23,691 nucleotides of DNA from Chara braunii (GCA_003427395.1 BFEA01000136.1:834519-858209), one strand, 5' to 3'; shown: positions 9,442 through 20,500, counted from the first letter of the stretch. The notes: generated by a model from the sequence alone, not told the origin. A program made the numbers and translations.

Positions 9442-12400
9442 CCAATGCCGCAACTTCATCTACTCAGATAGGTGAATCTTCAGCTGTTTCAGTTGAGACA
9501 TAGTCATTATCTTTGGGGACTGCGCGGGCAGCATCCTTCTGTTATGAGGATCCTGACCCGGATCGGGACCCGGAGCAGGATGAGCTTCACGCCCTTGCTG
9601 CCTTCTTCCTTCATCTGAAGGAACAAAAGAAAAGCAAGTCTGATCTCATCATGATTCGGCCCCTGATCAAACGCACCAGGATCACTGGGCTGTTGGACTG
9701 TGGAGCCACCAGGAACTTCATGTCTCCTAGTGCAGTTAAAAAACTGCATCTGGGCATGAAAGTTCAGCAGCTGCAGCAACCACTGCTGGTGAGGATTGGT
9801 GACTCTACAGTACTCGACATCAAAGAGAAGGTCAAGGGTATTCCTGTGACCTTCGATAGTGCTGGAGAAGTCAGACACAGTCTGAACTTCTACATCTTCC
9901 CTGAGCTACCCTTTGACTTGGTATTCTCCATGCAGTGGATGAAGCCTGGAGCCAGTCAACCCAAGGATCGACTGGCAGATTCCAAAGGTTGAGGTACCTA
10001 ATAGTCAGGGTGTGTATCAGCCATGCATGATTGTTGCTGATCACCACCCTAAAACATCTTGCTACTGCCTGAGAGCGAGGGAGTTTCATGCTTTCTCACG
10101 CCAGTACCACCACGAGCGTCTGTTTATTGCTTTGGTCAAGCAAACAGATGATCCCCCTGTTTCCTGTCCTCCTGAGATACAGCAGGTGGTAGATCAGTAT
10201 GCTGATCTGATGCAGGAGCCCTTTGGGTTACCCAACCGGCCAACCAAGCATCGCATTGAGCTGCTGCCTGGAGCGGTCCCTCCCAAGGGCCGCATCTACA
10301 GGATGTCCCCTGCTGAGCTTGAGGAGCTCAGAAAGCATCTTGAAACCCTGACCATCAAGGGTTGGATCAGGCCCAACACTTCTCAATTCGGTGCACCTGT
10401 TCTCTTTGAGCCCAAAGGGAACGACGAGTTAAGAATGTGCATTGACTATAGGGGCCTCAACAAGATCACTAGGAAGAGTACTGAGCCACTTCCTAGGATC
10501 GACGACCTCCAGGACATGGTGCAGGGCTGTACAGTGTTCAACAAAGTCAACCTCAAATCTAGCTACCACCAGATTGAGATGGCAGAGGAGGATGTCTACA
10601 AGACAACCTTCAAGACCAGGTATGGGACTTACGAGTTCCTGGTCATGCCATTTGGACTTTGCAACGCCCCAAGCACCTTCCAGACAGAGATGAACCGCAT
10701 CTTCCGGCCTTACCTGGACAAGTTTATGGTTGTCTACCTGGATGATATCCTGGTATTCAGCAAAACTGTCAGGGAACATGCGGAGCACTTGGCTCTTGTC
10801 CTTCAGTCGTTACGTGACAGCCAGTACACGATCAACAGAGAGAAGTCCTCTTTTGGAGTTCCCTCTGTTATCTATCTGGGTCATGTAATCTTTGGTGATG
10901 GTCTGGCTCCTGAAGCAACCTAGATTGCTGCTATTCAGGAGTGGCCACAACCACAGACAGTGAGGGATGTCAGGTCCTTCATGGGTCTAGCCTCATACTA
11001 CAGAAAGTTTGTTAGGAACTTTTCTGCAATGGCTGCACCCCTGACCAACCTAACAAAGAAAGACACTCCTTTTCTTTGGTCCCTCCACTACCAGTTGGCC
11101 TTCACGCGACTTAAGAAGGCCTTGACTCGTGCGCCTGTGCTGAAGTTACCGGACCCCACTCTGCCATTTATCCTGACCACTGACGCTAGTCAGTGTGGCA
11201 TTGGGGCAGTTCTTCAGCAGAATGATGGGAATGGTCTACGGCCTGTAGAGTTTATGATTAAGAAGATCAAGACTAAAAAGCTCCAGGACTCTACCTACGA
11301 GAAAGAGCTATATGCTCTTGTCTGTGCCCTGAAACACTGGAAACACTTTCTCATGGGGAGGCGCTGCAAGATCTTCTCAGATCACTCCACCTTACAGTGG
11401 ATGAAGTCCGAGGGAGAGTGAAATGACAAATTGGCACGGTACATTCAGTTCATCGACATGTTCGACTTTGAACTGAAACATAAGCAGGGCTGCTACAATA
11501 AGGTAGCAGATGCCCTCTCTCGTAGGCCTGACTCTTTTGCTCTGATCTCCTCTACTCACTGCTTTGGAGAGGAGACCCGTCAGACCGTTGCTCGTCTACT
11601 GCCTCAGGATGAGACTTTCGAACCCATCGTCAGGAATCTGCAAGGAGATCCTAATTCTGAACCAGGCTATGCTTTGAGTTCAGACGTGCTGTATACTTAC
11701 AGCAGAGGTGAGGAACGCTTGTGCATTCCCTAGGACCAGCGGCTCATGACACTGCTGATGTCAGAGTGTCATGATGTCCGTGGATATTTTGGGTTCCTAA
11801 AGTCATATGCAGCCCTGTTGCAGCGCTTCTCCTGGAAGGAGATGCGGAGTGATATGCTGCGCTATGTGGACACCTGTGAGCTCAGCCAAAGGAATAAGGT
11901 CCAGCGTAGACCTCCTATGGGACTGCTCAAACCCTTACCTATACCTGAGGGCCCTGCTGAATCTGTGGCGATAGATTTCACAGATTTATCTAGACCACCC
12001 CTCGTGGCATGCGGCAGGTTATGGTCTGCGTGGACAGGTTCTCCAAGTACGCAAAGTTCATCTCCTTGCCAGAGGTAGCTAGGGTTCCGGCTGTGAGAGC
12101 AGCCTTTTTTGAGAGGTGGGTCACTTACCGTGGACCGCCCACTTCTATAGTCAGTGACAGAGACCCCAGGTTTTGCAGCGATGAGTGGCAGTCCTATTGT
12201 AAGGATTACCTGCACTCACGATTGGACATGACTTTTGGTCATCATCCTGAAGCCAATAGTCAGGTTGAGGTGATGAACCAAGTCTTATTCCAATTGCTGC
12301 GTCCTGTCATCTCTCCAGATCAGCAGGACTGGGATCGTCACTTGGCTAGGGCACAACTCATGTATGACATGTCTGTCCACACGTCGACAGGGTTCAGTCC

Positions 12401-13067
12401 CTACCGGTTGCACTGGGGGCGTGAACCACGATTGCCTCTCGGTGATATCATCGATAACGCTAAGCCTGATCTGACACCAGACACAACAAAGTTCACCAGA
12501 CGTTATCGTTTAGATGTGGAAAGAGCCCGCGCGAACTTGTTCAAAGCCCAAAAGGCTATGGTTGAACAAGCTAATCGCCATAGGCGGCCTTCCCCCATCC
12601 GCACTGGTGATTTTGTCTGGGTGGCCAGTTCTGAGCTGTCGAGGGAGGAGGATATCTCACCTAAGTTGTTGCCACGTTACCTGGGTCCATGGCAGGTCCT
12701 AGATACATAGGGCGCTGATCCCTTCGGTCCGTCGTATGGTATTGACGTCCCGCTGCATCTACGCACCTACCCGGTCTTCCATGCATCCAAGTTGTTGCCA
12801 TTTACTCCAACTGATGCATTCCTTGACCGGCCCCCTTAGTTTGGCCCACCAATCCCTGACAAGGGATATGATGTGGACAATGTTGAGGATGAGTGGGGCA
12901 CCGGCCCCGACCGGCAGTATCTTGTGAGGTTCGCATTCCATCCTCCTTCTAAGAGCAGATGGTTCTACAGAAGGGAACTTCTGAAGATAACAAAGTCTAT
13001 TGTGTTGCGATATGGAGCGGCTCAGAAGGGCAACCTTCCTCGCCGTTCACCTCGCCTGCATCCCTAG
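9411..13067 (+). pseudogene. pol: pol of chromovirus A: protease, RT, RNase H, integrase, chromodomain
   Basis: Pol copies the RNA to DNA and inserts it. From the -1 frame at 9411 there is a TAG (9501). The protease motif is LLDCGATRNFMS. A 7-bp net insertion near 9945 shifts the frame. RT (10012-10920) keeps FGLCNAP and YLDD (10735-10746), but the first catalytic Asp is Asn (VNLKSSYHQ; codon 10549). Stops occur at 10921 (TAG), 11419 (TGA) and 11731 (TAG). RNase H has TTDASQCGIG, YEKELYAL, FSDHSTL and ADALSR. Integrase has a damaged zinc finger (GYFG for GHFG, CELS for CELC), IDFT, VSDRDPRF and HPEANSQVE. A 1-bp deletion near 11990 shifts the frame. TAGs at 12708 and 12837 precede the chromodomain (QYLVRFAF, 12873-13067). 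Confidence 0.9.
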
Positions 13068-13073
13068 CTCGCC

Positions 13074-14182
13074 TGCAATGACTTGCTGATTCTGACTGTC
13101 GAGATTGACTGTGTACATTAACCGGTAGGGTTAGATTCGTAATTTTGTTTGGCTGAGGGCTAACCGAGAGACCTACTTGTAAGGAAATTCGTGAGGGACA
13201 TATCTGTAAATCTGGGAAAATATCGGCCCAGTACTAACCCGAATTCCTACAACTACCCTAACTGCGTATAGCAGGCCCGGGCTACCCCTAGGACAGACAG
13301 GCCCTAAGCAGCCTATGCTGGTAGACGGTCCTATAGCCTATAGCCGGGTCCGGTAGAGGCAGAGAGGCCGAAACAGAAACGGTACCGGTCGGTCAGTCAG
13401 TCCGGTTTAGGTCTAGGGTAGGTTAGTGAGGCTATAGATAGATGGGGAACATCGGTTCAGGACAATGGCTTTTCATTTTCGCATTGCAGCGTTCGTGGCC
13501 AACCAAGTATTGCAGCGCTGAGAGTCTACAACGGCACCTGAGACTTCAGCTACGTGAGGCAGCCATAGCCGGCCTTCCTGAGACAGCTGGAGCTGGGGCT
13601 GGTCTCAGCGCATCTACCCTCTGGGGGTATCTGCGCTTGGCAGGGCTATTCAGAGGCTCTTCGCTGGGTACATGTGGGCGCTGCTGCTACGGAAGCAGCT
13701 CGGCAACCATAGATGCCTTCTTCTTCGTCGGAGTGACTCATCGACACTGGGGACTTCATCGCAGTTCATGATCTGTACCTTGGTGGATGGCGCTTGCCTC
13801 TGGGAGGCTGTTTCAGTGTGGCGCTGGACCCTGACAGTGGAGTAGCGTGTGTGTGTGTGGTTCTGAGGTGGCGAGATACTGGGTTGAACTATGTAACGAT
13901 AATTAGGGTTAACTGAGTTGAGTTGGATCATCATCTGTGTTATATTCCAATTGTGATCTTCGCAGTGTCATCTTGTGATTGGTTGTTGGGAGTGTGTCGG
14001 AGAGAGAGAAACACTGTGTATTCTCCCCACCTGTGCATGATTGATATTCCGCTGCTTATATTTGGTCTGTGTGCAGTGTGGACTCTGTCTCTCCTCCCCT
14101 TTGTCTTGTGCATGTATGGGCATGTGTGAGACACTCTGTGTGTGAGTGGCAAGAAAATTGTCAGACAACCAAGTTCATAACA
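13074..14182 (+). repeat. Central LTR (5' LTR of copy B, also fused to the 3' end of copy A)
   Basis: About 1.1 kb matching 21197-22310, ending AAGTTCATAACA. The terminal CA is 2 nt before the primer binding site of copy B, which fixes the right boundary. The left boundary (TGCAATGACTTGC) is less certain. A possible TATA box, TTATATTT, is at 14056-14063 and is altered in the other LTR. Another, TTATATTCC, is near 13940 and is present in both. The ~109-codon open frame inside is not conserved as protein. Confidence 0.87.
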
Positions 14183-14184
14183 GT

Positions 14185-14196
14185 TGGTATCGGAGC
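14185..14196 (+). promoter_or_regulatory. Primer binding site, initiator tRNA-Met type
   Basis: TGGTATCGGAGC begins 2 nt after the LTR. It differs at one position from the plant initiator-Met PBS TGGTATCAGAGC. It primes minus-strand DNA synthesis. Copy A has no counterpart because its 5' end is missing. Confidence 0.88.
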
Positions 14197-15461
14197 GGAG
14201 ATTGGACTTGGATCACTGAGGGTTAAGCGCAACAGAGGCACCTGCTCCTTCTGGCTCTTTCTGGCAAGAAGCTCCATGTTGAAGCTTCATCTTCGGCAAA
14301 GATACAGAGAGGGGAGCAAGTATACAAGCGGTGGATTCAGAGATTCAGTGTGTGATTGATCAGGCGCACTGAGCCTGTCGGAGCGCCTGACAGGATTTGG
14401 CGAGAACAGGGGTATTTCGCCATCCACCCTTCTAAGCCCAGTTGATGACTGAGTTCAGGGTGGCGAATTATACCCTAATCCAGTGATTACTGGGTGGCGG
14501 CATCCAACCCAATATAGCGCTGAGGGAGAATTGATCGTAGGATCAGTCTCCTGCTGAATTAGACCTAATCAGGGCTAAATTTAGCACCAGCGGCTTACCC
14601 TCGGCAGTGGCGAGATACTTCCAGGAGAGTTCTCTACCGCTACTGGGCCAGATTCAGTGAATCTGAGAGTTGGGGTTGAAGCGCCACATCATACTGAGCA
14701 AGACCAACAAATTTCAGGAGATTCTACGCGTGGAGAGCAGTGGAGGAGTGTCTGCATAAAAGTGGCGAGACCAGGGTTCTGTCAGCCATAGCCAGAACTT
14801 CATCATCCACTGGGGCAAACACTGCAAGTGAGTGTGTTCCGTGTGAATCTCTGAGTAGCGACTAGTTTAGTGTCAGTAGAGATTAAATTGATGGTCTGTC
14901 TGTCAGTAGGGTCTCAATCGAAAAATTGGCAGACTGTAAGACAGCCATATCCATCTTCTTCCTCCTCACCCTGACTTATACCTCCCCATCTGTTGACTTG
15001 TTCTGACTCAAATTTGTTCTGGGACTGTATGACAGTATTGCGCTGCACCCTGTATGGTCATTCTGTGACTTCCGTACATAAAAAGTAGTGATACTGTGGA
15101 TTTGAGTTTTGCGCTGAGTCTAATTATAGTCTATGCTATCTAGGGTCAGTCCAACTCAAAATCTGTCCGTCAGAATTCAAGCCTGTCAGTCTAGGGTGAA
15201 TCGCAATTCAGTTTTTGTCATCTGTGCCAAAGTGATTACCCAAAATTAGTGAATTTGAGTGATTACAGTGAAATACTGAACATCGTTGTGTCAGTGGGTA
15301 TTTCTGTTGATGTCAACAGTGGCGAACTTTGAGTTTAGGGCTGTCAGGGTCTAGTCTACTGCATCGCTACTACTTGTTGCCCTGTTCTAGTTAGTTCTTG
15401 TCTGTATCTGTCTCTACCATTGATTATCTGTGTTTTCTGATGGGCTCTGGAATGTTAGTAA

Positions 15462-15820
15462 TCCCTGGAATGCACTGGAAGTGAGTGCTTCAACTTCAGT
15501 GAAGGTTCAGTGTCAGATATAGGAAATCGTTAGTGAATGATTTTACTGGGCTATCTGTCTGTCTGATTACTGACCCCAGTGATTGTATTCTAACCCTAGC
15601 CGCTTGTGCCTACTAACCCACCTGTCTCTTATACACATCTAGATGTGTATAAGAGACAGTCCCTGGAATGCACTGGAAGTGAGTGCTTCAACTTCAGTGA
15701 AGGTTCAGTGTCAGATATAGGAAATCGTTAGTGAATGATTTTACTGGGCTATCTGTCTGTCTGATTACTGACCCCAGTGATTGTATTCTAACCCTAGCCG
15801 CTTGTGCCTACTAACCCACC
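15462..15820. repeat. Exact 161-bp direct duplication flanking the adapter (artefact)
   Basis: 15462-15622 and 15660-15820 appear identical base for base, from TCCCTGGAATGC to CTAACCCACC. Copy A has this leader segment only once. The duplication brackets the sequencing adapter and is best read as an assembly or library artefact. Confidence 0.95.
15622..15659. other. Nextera mate-pair junction adapter (two Tn5 mosaic ends), contamination
   Basis: CTGTCTCTTATACACATCT (15622-15640) is followed by its exact reverse complement (15641-15659). This 38-bp palindrome is the known circularisation adapter of Nextera mate-pair libraries, so it is synthetic sequence. Confidence 0.98.
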
Positions 15821-15927
15821 TTACCTTGTGAATTGACAGTGCAGCGATTTCTGAGTGTCTTAGTGGATTGCAAATCGTTGCACCTCTTGCTGTCTAACCC
15901 TGTTGTTTATTGTTTCTGAAAGGGAAA

Positions 15928-17543
15928 ATGACTAACGCTGCTAACACGGTTGAGGGACAGGTAGAGTTTGTGGTTAAGGATGAAGGGAAACTTTCACCCT
16001 CAACTCCTCCTCCTCCTCCTCTCACCCCTGCTCAGCGGCGGAAGAGGGAAATTGAGGCAAAACTGCGAGAGCAACAGGCGCTGCTCGCAGAGGTCGAGAG
16101 ACAAGAAGCAGCTGAATTGGAAGCTGCAACAGATGCCTCCCGCAAAGAGTTTCTGCTGCAGCAAGCTGAGAAGATGGTTTCTGATGAAAGGGTAGCACAG
16201 TGTACCCGGTATTTGGCTGAGCTGGCAATTTTGCAGAATAAGATCACTGCCAGCCACTTCACAAACTGGGATGATTGCATACAGCGCCTGGAGCGCAGGA
16301 TGGATGAGCTATGAGCTCAGCAGTCCAAACTGCTGGATGCGATCTAGGGTCTGACTGCTCAGTTAACAACAGCCAACCTGATTGCCCCTGTGCCACCCTC
16401 TCCAAAACCCAAACTGCCTTCTCCTTCCCCTTCACCTCCTGGCTCTCCTCATAGTTCCCACCAGTCATCTTCCTCTACCTCCTCTCACACTAAAGCCAAA
16501 CCTCCTCCCACTTTTGCTGTTGTTGTTGCAGGGGATCAGAGAGGACCCAAGATCCCTGCACCCAACAAGTTTAGGGGCGATGACCCCAAAACTGATGTTG
16601 GGGACTGGGCTGCAGGAACCGGGCCTACTTGAAGGGTTTCGTGTGCCCAGAGCAGCAGAAAGTGGCTACCGTTGTGGGGCCATTGGAGGGCCCGGCCCAG
16701 AAATGGGCTACGTCCACTGCCAACGCCCAGCAACAGACTTTGGAGGATTGGGCTTCAACGCTGGGAGTGGGGCAACTTCTGCAGGCCCTGGAGGACAGGT
16801 TTGCAGACAAGGAGCGAGCACGTAAAGCTGCTGACAAGATCGTACGCCTTGGACAGCAGCGCTACAGTGGCAGTCTGCAGGCCCTTTTTGCTGAGTTTGA
16901 GCAGCTAACCTCCACCCCTGGTGTGGTTATGTCTGCTGATGATCTGCTGACTAACTTCTACAGGGCTGCGCCTGAGAAGTTTTTTGTTGCTCTTTACAGC
17001 GCGGGGCACAAGGACTGGAGGTCCTTTGGACGCGCAGCACTAGACATGGAGGCCAAGCTCCACCTTTAGGCCCCCTCCAGCGACAGGAGGAAAGGCGCCT
17101 TCCCTCGCGGTGGTAGAAAGGGAAAGGCGGCCTTTGCTTATGCGGGCTCTGGGTCAGCCTCTGACACAGGATCCCAGCCTGGTACATCGCCAGATGGGAC
17201 TGGTTCAGCTGCTGGCCCGGATGTTGCAGCAGTCCTTCAGCAATTGCAGGCTGCGCTGGGGACCCTACAGAGGGGTGGTTCCTCCTCCAGCACAGCCTCC
17301 AGCAGCAAGGGGAAGAGCTAGGGACGTCGCTCTTCAACCCCTGCCCGGCGTCCTAACCTGCCACGTGACGTCCGTTTCCCTGCTGACCCTCTGAACCCCA
17401 ACACTCTCCGATGGCATGACCTGAAGATTCAGGAGGGAGTGTTGAGGAAGAGGAAAGAGAGAGGGGTCTGCTTGAGGTGTGAGGGACAACACTTCCTGAA
17501 GGACTGTCCCTACATGCCCAGTCCAACTCAGTCAAAAAACTGA
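15928..17543 (+). pseudogene. gag: gag of chromovirus B
   Basis: The ATG at 15928 has A at -3. The protein would be ~537 residues: a Pro-rich start, a charged helical region (AEVERQEAAELEAATDASRK, NWDDCIQRLERRMDEL), a Pro/Ser linker, the gag domain (KFRGDDPKTDVGDW, LQALEDRFADKERARKAADK, LQALFAEFEQL), a basic segment and a zinc knuckle CLRCEGQHFLKDC. Spacing is CX2CX3HX4C, one residue short of the canonical retroviral CX2CX4HX4C. Defects are TGA at 16312, TAG at 16345 (copy A has CAG), a 1-bp deletion near 16620, TAG at 17067 (copy A has CAG) and a TAG near 17320. The frame ends at TGA 17541-17543, immediately after A AAA AAC. Confidence 0.87.
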
Positions 17544-17574
17544 AGCTGACCCTGGAGACTGCAGTTCCCTCCAG
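17534..17574 (+). promoter_or_regulatory. Candidate -1 ribosomal frameshift site, copy B
   Basis: A AAA AAC (17534-17540) in gag phase is followed by TGA. The -1 frame reads on without a stop into pol. A hairpin CTGGAG(AC)-TGCA-(GT)...CTCCAG spans 17552-17574, 11 nt downstream. Sequence in the stem differs from copy A, but a hairpin with the same TGCA loop can form in both. Confidence 0.75.
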
Positions 17575-20500
17575 TGCTGCATTTTCATCTGCTGATGCAG
17601 GTGCATCTGCAGCAGCTTCAGTTGAGACTAGTTCTGACCATCCCAGTGTGGGGACTGCGCGGGCAGCATCCTTCTGTTATGAGGATCCTGACCCGAATCA
17701 GGAACCGGAGCAGTCCGAGCTTCAGGCACTTGCTGCTTTTTTCTTTCATCTGAAAGAACAAAAGAAAAGCAAGTCTGACCTCATACTACTTCGGCCCCTG
17801 ATCAACCACAGCCGAATCAAAGGGCTGCTGGACTGTGGAGCCACCAGAAACTTCATGTCTCCCAGTGCAGTTAAGAAGCTGCATCTGGGCATGAAAGTGG
17901 TGCAGCTGCAGCAACCGCTGCAGGTCAGGATAGGTGACCCCACTGTACTAACCATCAGGGAGAAGGTCAGGGGCATCCCTGTTACCTTCGACAGCGCTGG
18001 AAAAGTCAGACATAGTCTGAACTTCTACATATTCCCTGATCTACCCTTTGACTTGGTTTTCTCTATGCAGTGGCCGAAAGCAGTCAACCCAAGGATCGAC
18101 TGGCAGATCCCCAAAGTTGAACTGCCTAACAGCAAGGGGGTGTATCAGCCATGTATGATTGTTGTTGAACATCACCCTAAGACTTCATGCTTCTGCTTGA
18201 GAGCGAGGGAGTTCTATGCTCTCTCTCGCCAGTATGACCACGAGCGTCTGTTCCTGGCTTTGATCAAGCAAACAGACGCTCCTACTGTTTCCTGTCCTCC
18301 TGAGATACAGCAGGTGGTTGACCAGTATGCTGATCTGATGCCGAAGTCCGTTGAACTACCCAACCGGCCAACCAATCATCACATCGAGCTGCTGCCTGGA
18401 GCGGTCCCTCCCAAGGGCCGCAGCTACAGGATGTCCCCTGCTGAGCTTGAGGAGCTCAGAAAGCAGCTTGAGACCCTGACCAGTAAGGGCTGGATCAGAC
18501 CCAGCACATTTGAATTCGTTGCACCTGTTCTCTTTGTACCCAAAGGGAACGGCGAGTTCAGGATGTGCATTGACTACAGGGGTCTCAACAAGATAACTAG
18601 GAAGAGCACTGAGCCACTTCCTAGGATCGACGACCTGCTGGATATGGTCCAGGGTTGCACGATCTTCAACAAAGTCGATCTCAAATCTGGCTACCACCAG
18701 ATTGAGATGGCGGAGGAGGATGTCTACAGGACAGCCTTCAAGACTCGATATGGTAGTTACGAGTATCTGGTCATGCCATTTGGACTTTGCAATGCACCTG
18801 GCACGTTCCAGACAGAGATGCACCGCATCTTCAGGCCTTACCTGGATAAGTTTATGGTTGTCTACCTGGATGAAATCCTGGTATTCAGCAAAACTACCAG
18901 GGAACATGCGGAGCACCTGGCTCTCGTTCTTCAGTCGTTACGTGACAACCAGTATAAGATTAACAAAGAGAAGTCCTCTTTTGGGCTTCCCTCTGTTATC
19001 TATCTGGGTCGTGTAATCTGTGGAGATGGTCTGGCTCCTGAAGCAGCCAAAATTGCTGCTATTCAGGAGTGGCCACAACCTAAGACAGTGAGAGATGTTC
19101 GGTCTTTCTTGGGTCTGGCCTCATACTACAGAAAGTTCGTTAGGAACTTTTCTGCAGTGGCTGCACCCCTGACTAACCTCACAAAGAAAGACACTCCCTT
19201 TCTTTGGTCCCTTCACTGTCAGATGGCCTTTGCACGACTCAAACAGGCCTTGACTCGTGCCCCTGTATTGAAGTTACCTAACCCCACTTTGCCTTTTGTC
19301 ATGACTATTGACGCCAGTCAGTATGGCATTGGGGCAGTATTTCAACAGGATGATGGGAATGGTCTACGGCCCGTGGAGTACATGAGCAAGAAGATCAAAA
19401 CCCAGAAGCTTCAGGACTCCACCTACGAGAAAGAGTTGTATGCTCTTGTCAGTGCCCTAAAGCATTGGAAGCACTTTCTCCTGGGAAGACACTTCAAGAT
19501 CTTCTCAGATCATTCCACCCTGCAGTGGTTGAAGTCCCAGGGAGAGTTGAATGACAAACTGGCACAATATATTCAGTTCATTGACATGTTTGACTTTGAA
19601 CTGAAGCATAAGAGGGGCTGCTATAATAAGGTAGCTGACGTCCTCTTTCGTAGGCTTGACTCTTTTGCATTGATCTCCTCTACTCACTCCTTTGGAGAGG
19701 AGACCCGTCAGACCATTGCTCACTTACTGCCTCAAGACCCGACTTATGGACCCATTGTTAGGAATCTGCAAGCTGATCCCAACTCTGAACCTGGCTATGC
19801 TATGAGTTCAGATTTGCTGTATACCTACAACAGAGGGGAGGAATGCTTATGCATTCTTGAGGATCTGCAGCTTAGGACACTGCTGATGTCAGAGTGCCAT
19901 GATGCGCGTGGACACTTTGGGTTCTTAAAGTCGTATGCAGCCCTATCGCAGCGCTTCTTCTGGAAGGAGATGCGGAGTGAGATGCTGCGCTATGTGGAAA
20001 CCTGTGAGCTATGTCAGAGGAATAAGATTCAGCGTAAACCTCCTCTGGGATTGCTCAAACCCTTACCCATACCTGATGGTCCTGCTCAGTCTGTGTCTAT
20101 TGACTTTACAGACTTAGGCAAGACCACCCCTCGTGGCATGCGTCAGGTCATGGTCTGCGTTGACAGAGTTCATCCCCTTACCAGAAGTGGCGAGGGTCCC
20201 GACTGTGAGGGCAGCCTTTTCTGAGAAGTGGGTCACTCACCATGGGCCGCCCACTTCCATAGTCAGTGATCGAGATCCCTGATTTTGCTGCGAAGAGTGG
20301 CAGTCCTACTGCAAGGATTATCTGCACTCTCGCTTGGACATGACTTCTGGTCGACATCCTGAAGCCAATGGTCAGGCTGAAGTGATGAACCAAGTCCTGT
20401 TCCAGCTACTACGTCCTGTCATCTCGCCAGATCAACAGGACTGGGATCTTTATCTGGCTCGGGCACAAATGATGTATAACATGTCTGTCCATTCCTCGAC

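Larger units (their letters stand above)
6627..14182 (+). mobile_element. Ty3/gypsy chromovirus copy A, 5'-truncated, with shared 3' LTR
   Basis: Copy A keeps part of the leader (from ~6627), gag, pol and an LTR (13074-14182). It has no 5' LTR or primer binding site. Its leader from ~6640 aligns by eye with 14640 onward of copy B. Domain order is gag, protease, RT, RNase H, integrase, chromodomain, which defines a chromovirus. Relative to B it lacks 27 bp between the pol stop and the LTR, including the polypurine tract. It carries many stops and frameshifts. Confidence 0.88.
14197..15927 (+). other. Chromovirus B untranslated leader
   Basis: A long non-coding leader between the primer binding site and gag. 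It aligns from ~14640 with the copy A leader. No conserved protein is seen. 198 bp are extra because of the adapter and duplication at 15462-15820, so the true leader is about 1.5 kb. Confidence 0.8.

Noticed and set aside
13442-13771. 109-codon open frame in the central LTR, partly kept in the 3' LTR
   Set aside because: The two LTR versions differ mostly by amino-acid-changing substitutions. The 3' copy has a 1-bp change near the start, and no family is recognised, so it looks like chance.
15622-15659. A natural transposon end or insertion with terminal inverted repeats
   Set aside because: The sequence is exactly the synthetic double Tn5 mosaic end of mate-pair kits, with no element body and with 161-bp, not 9-bp, flanking duplication.
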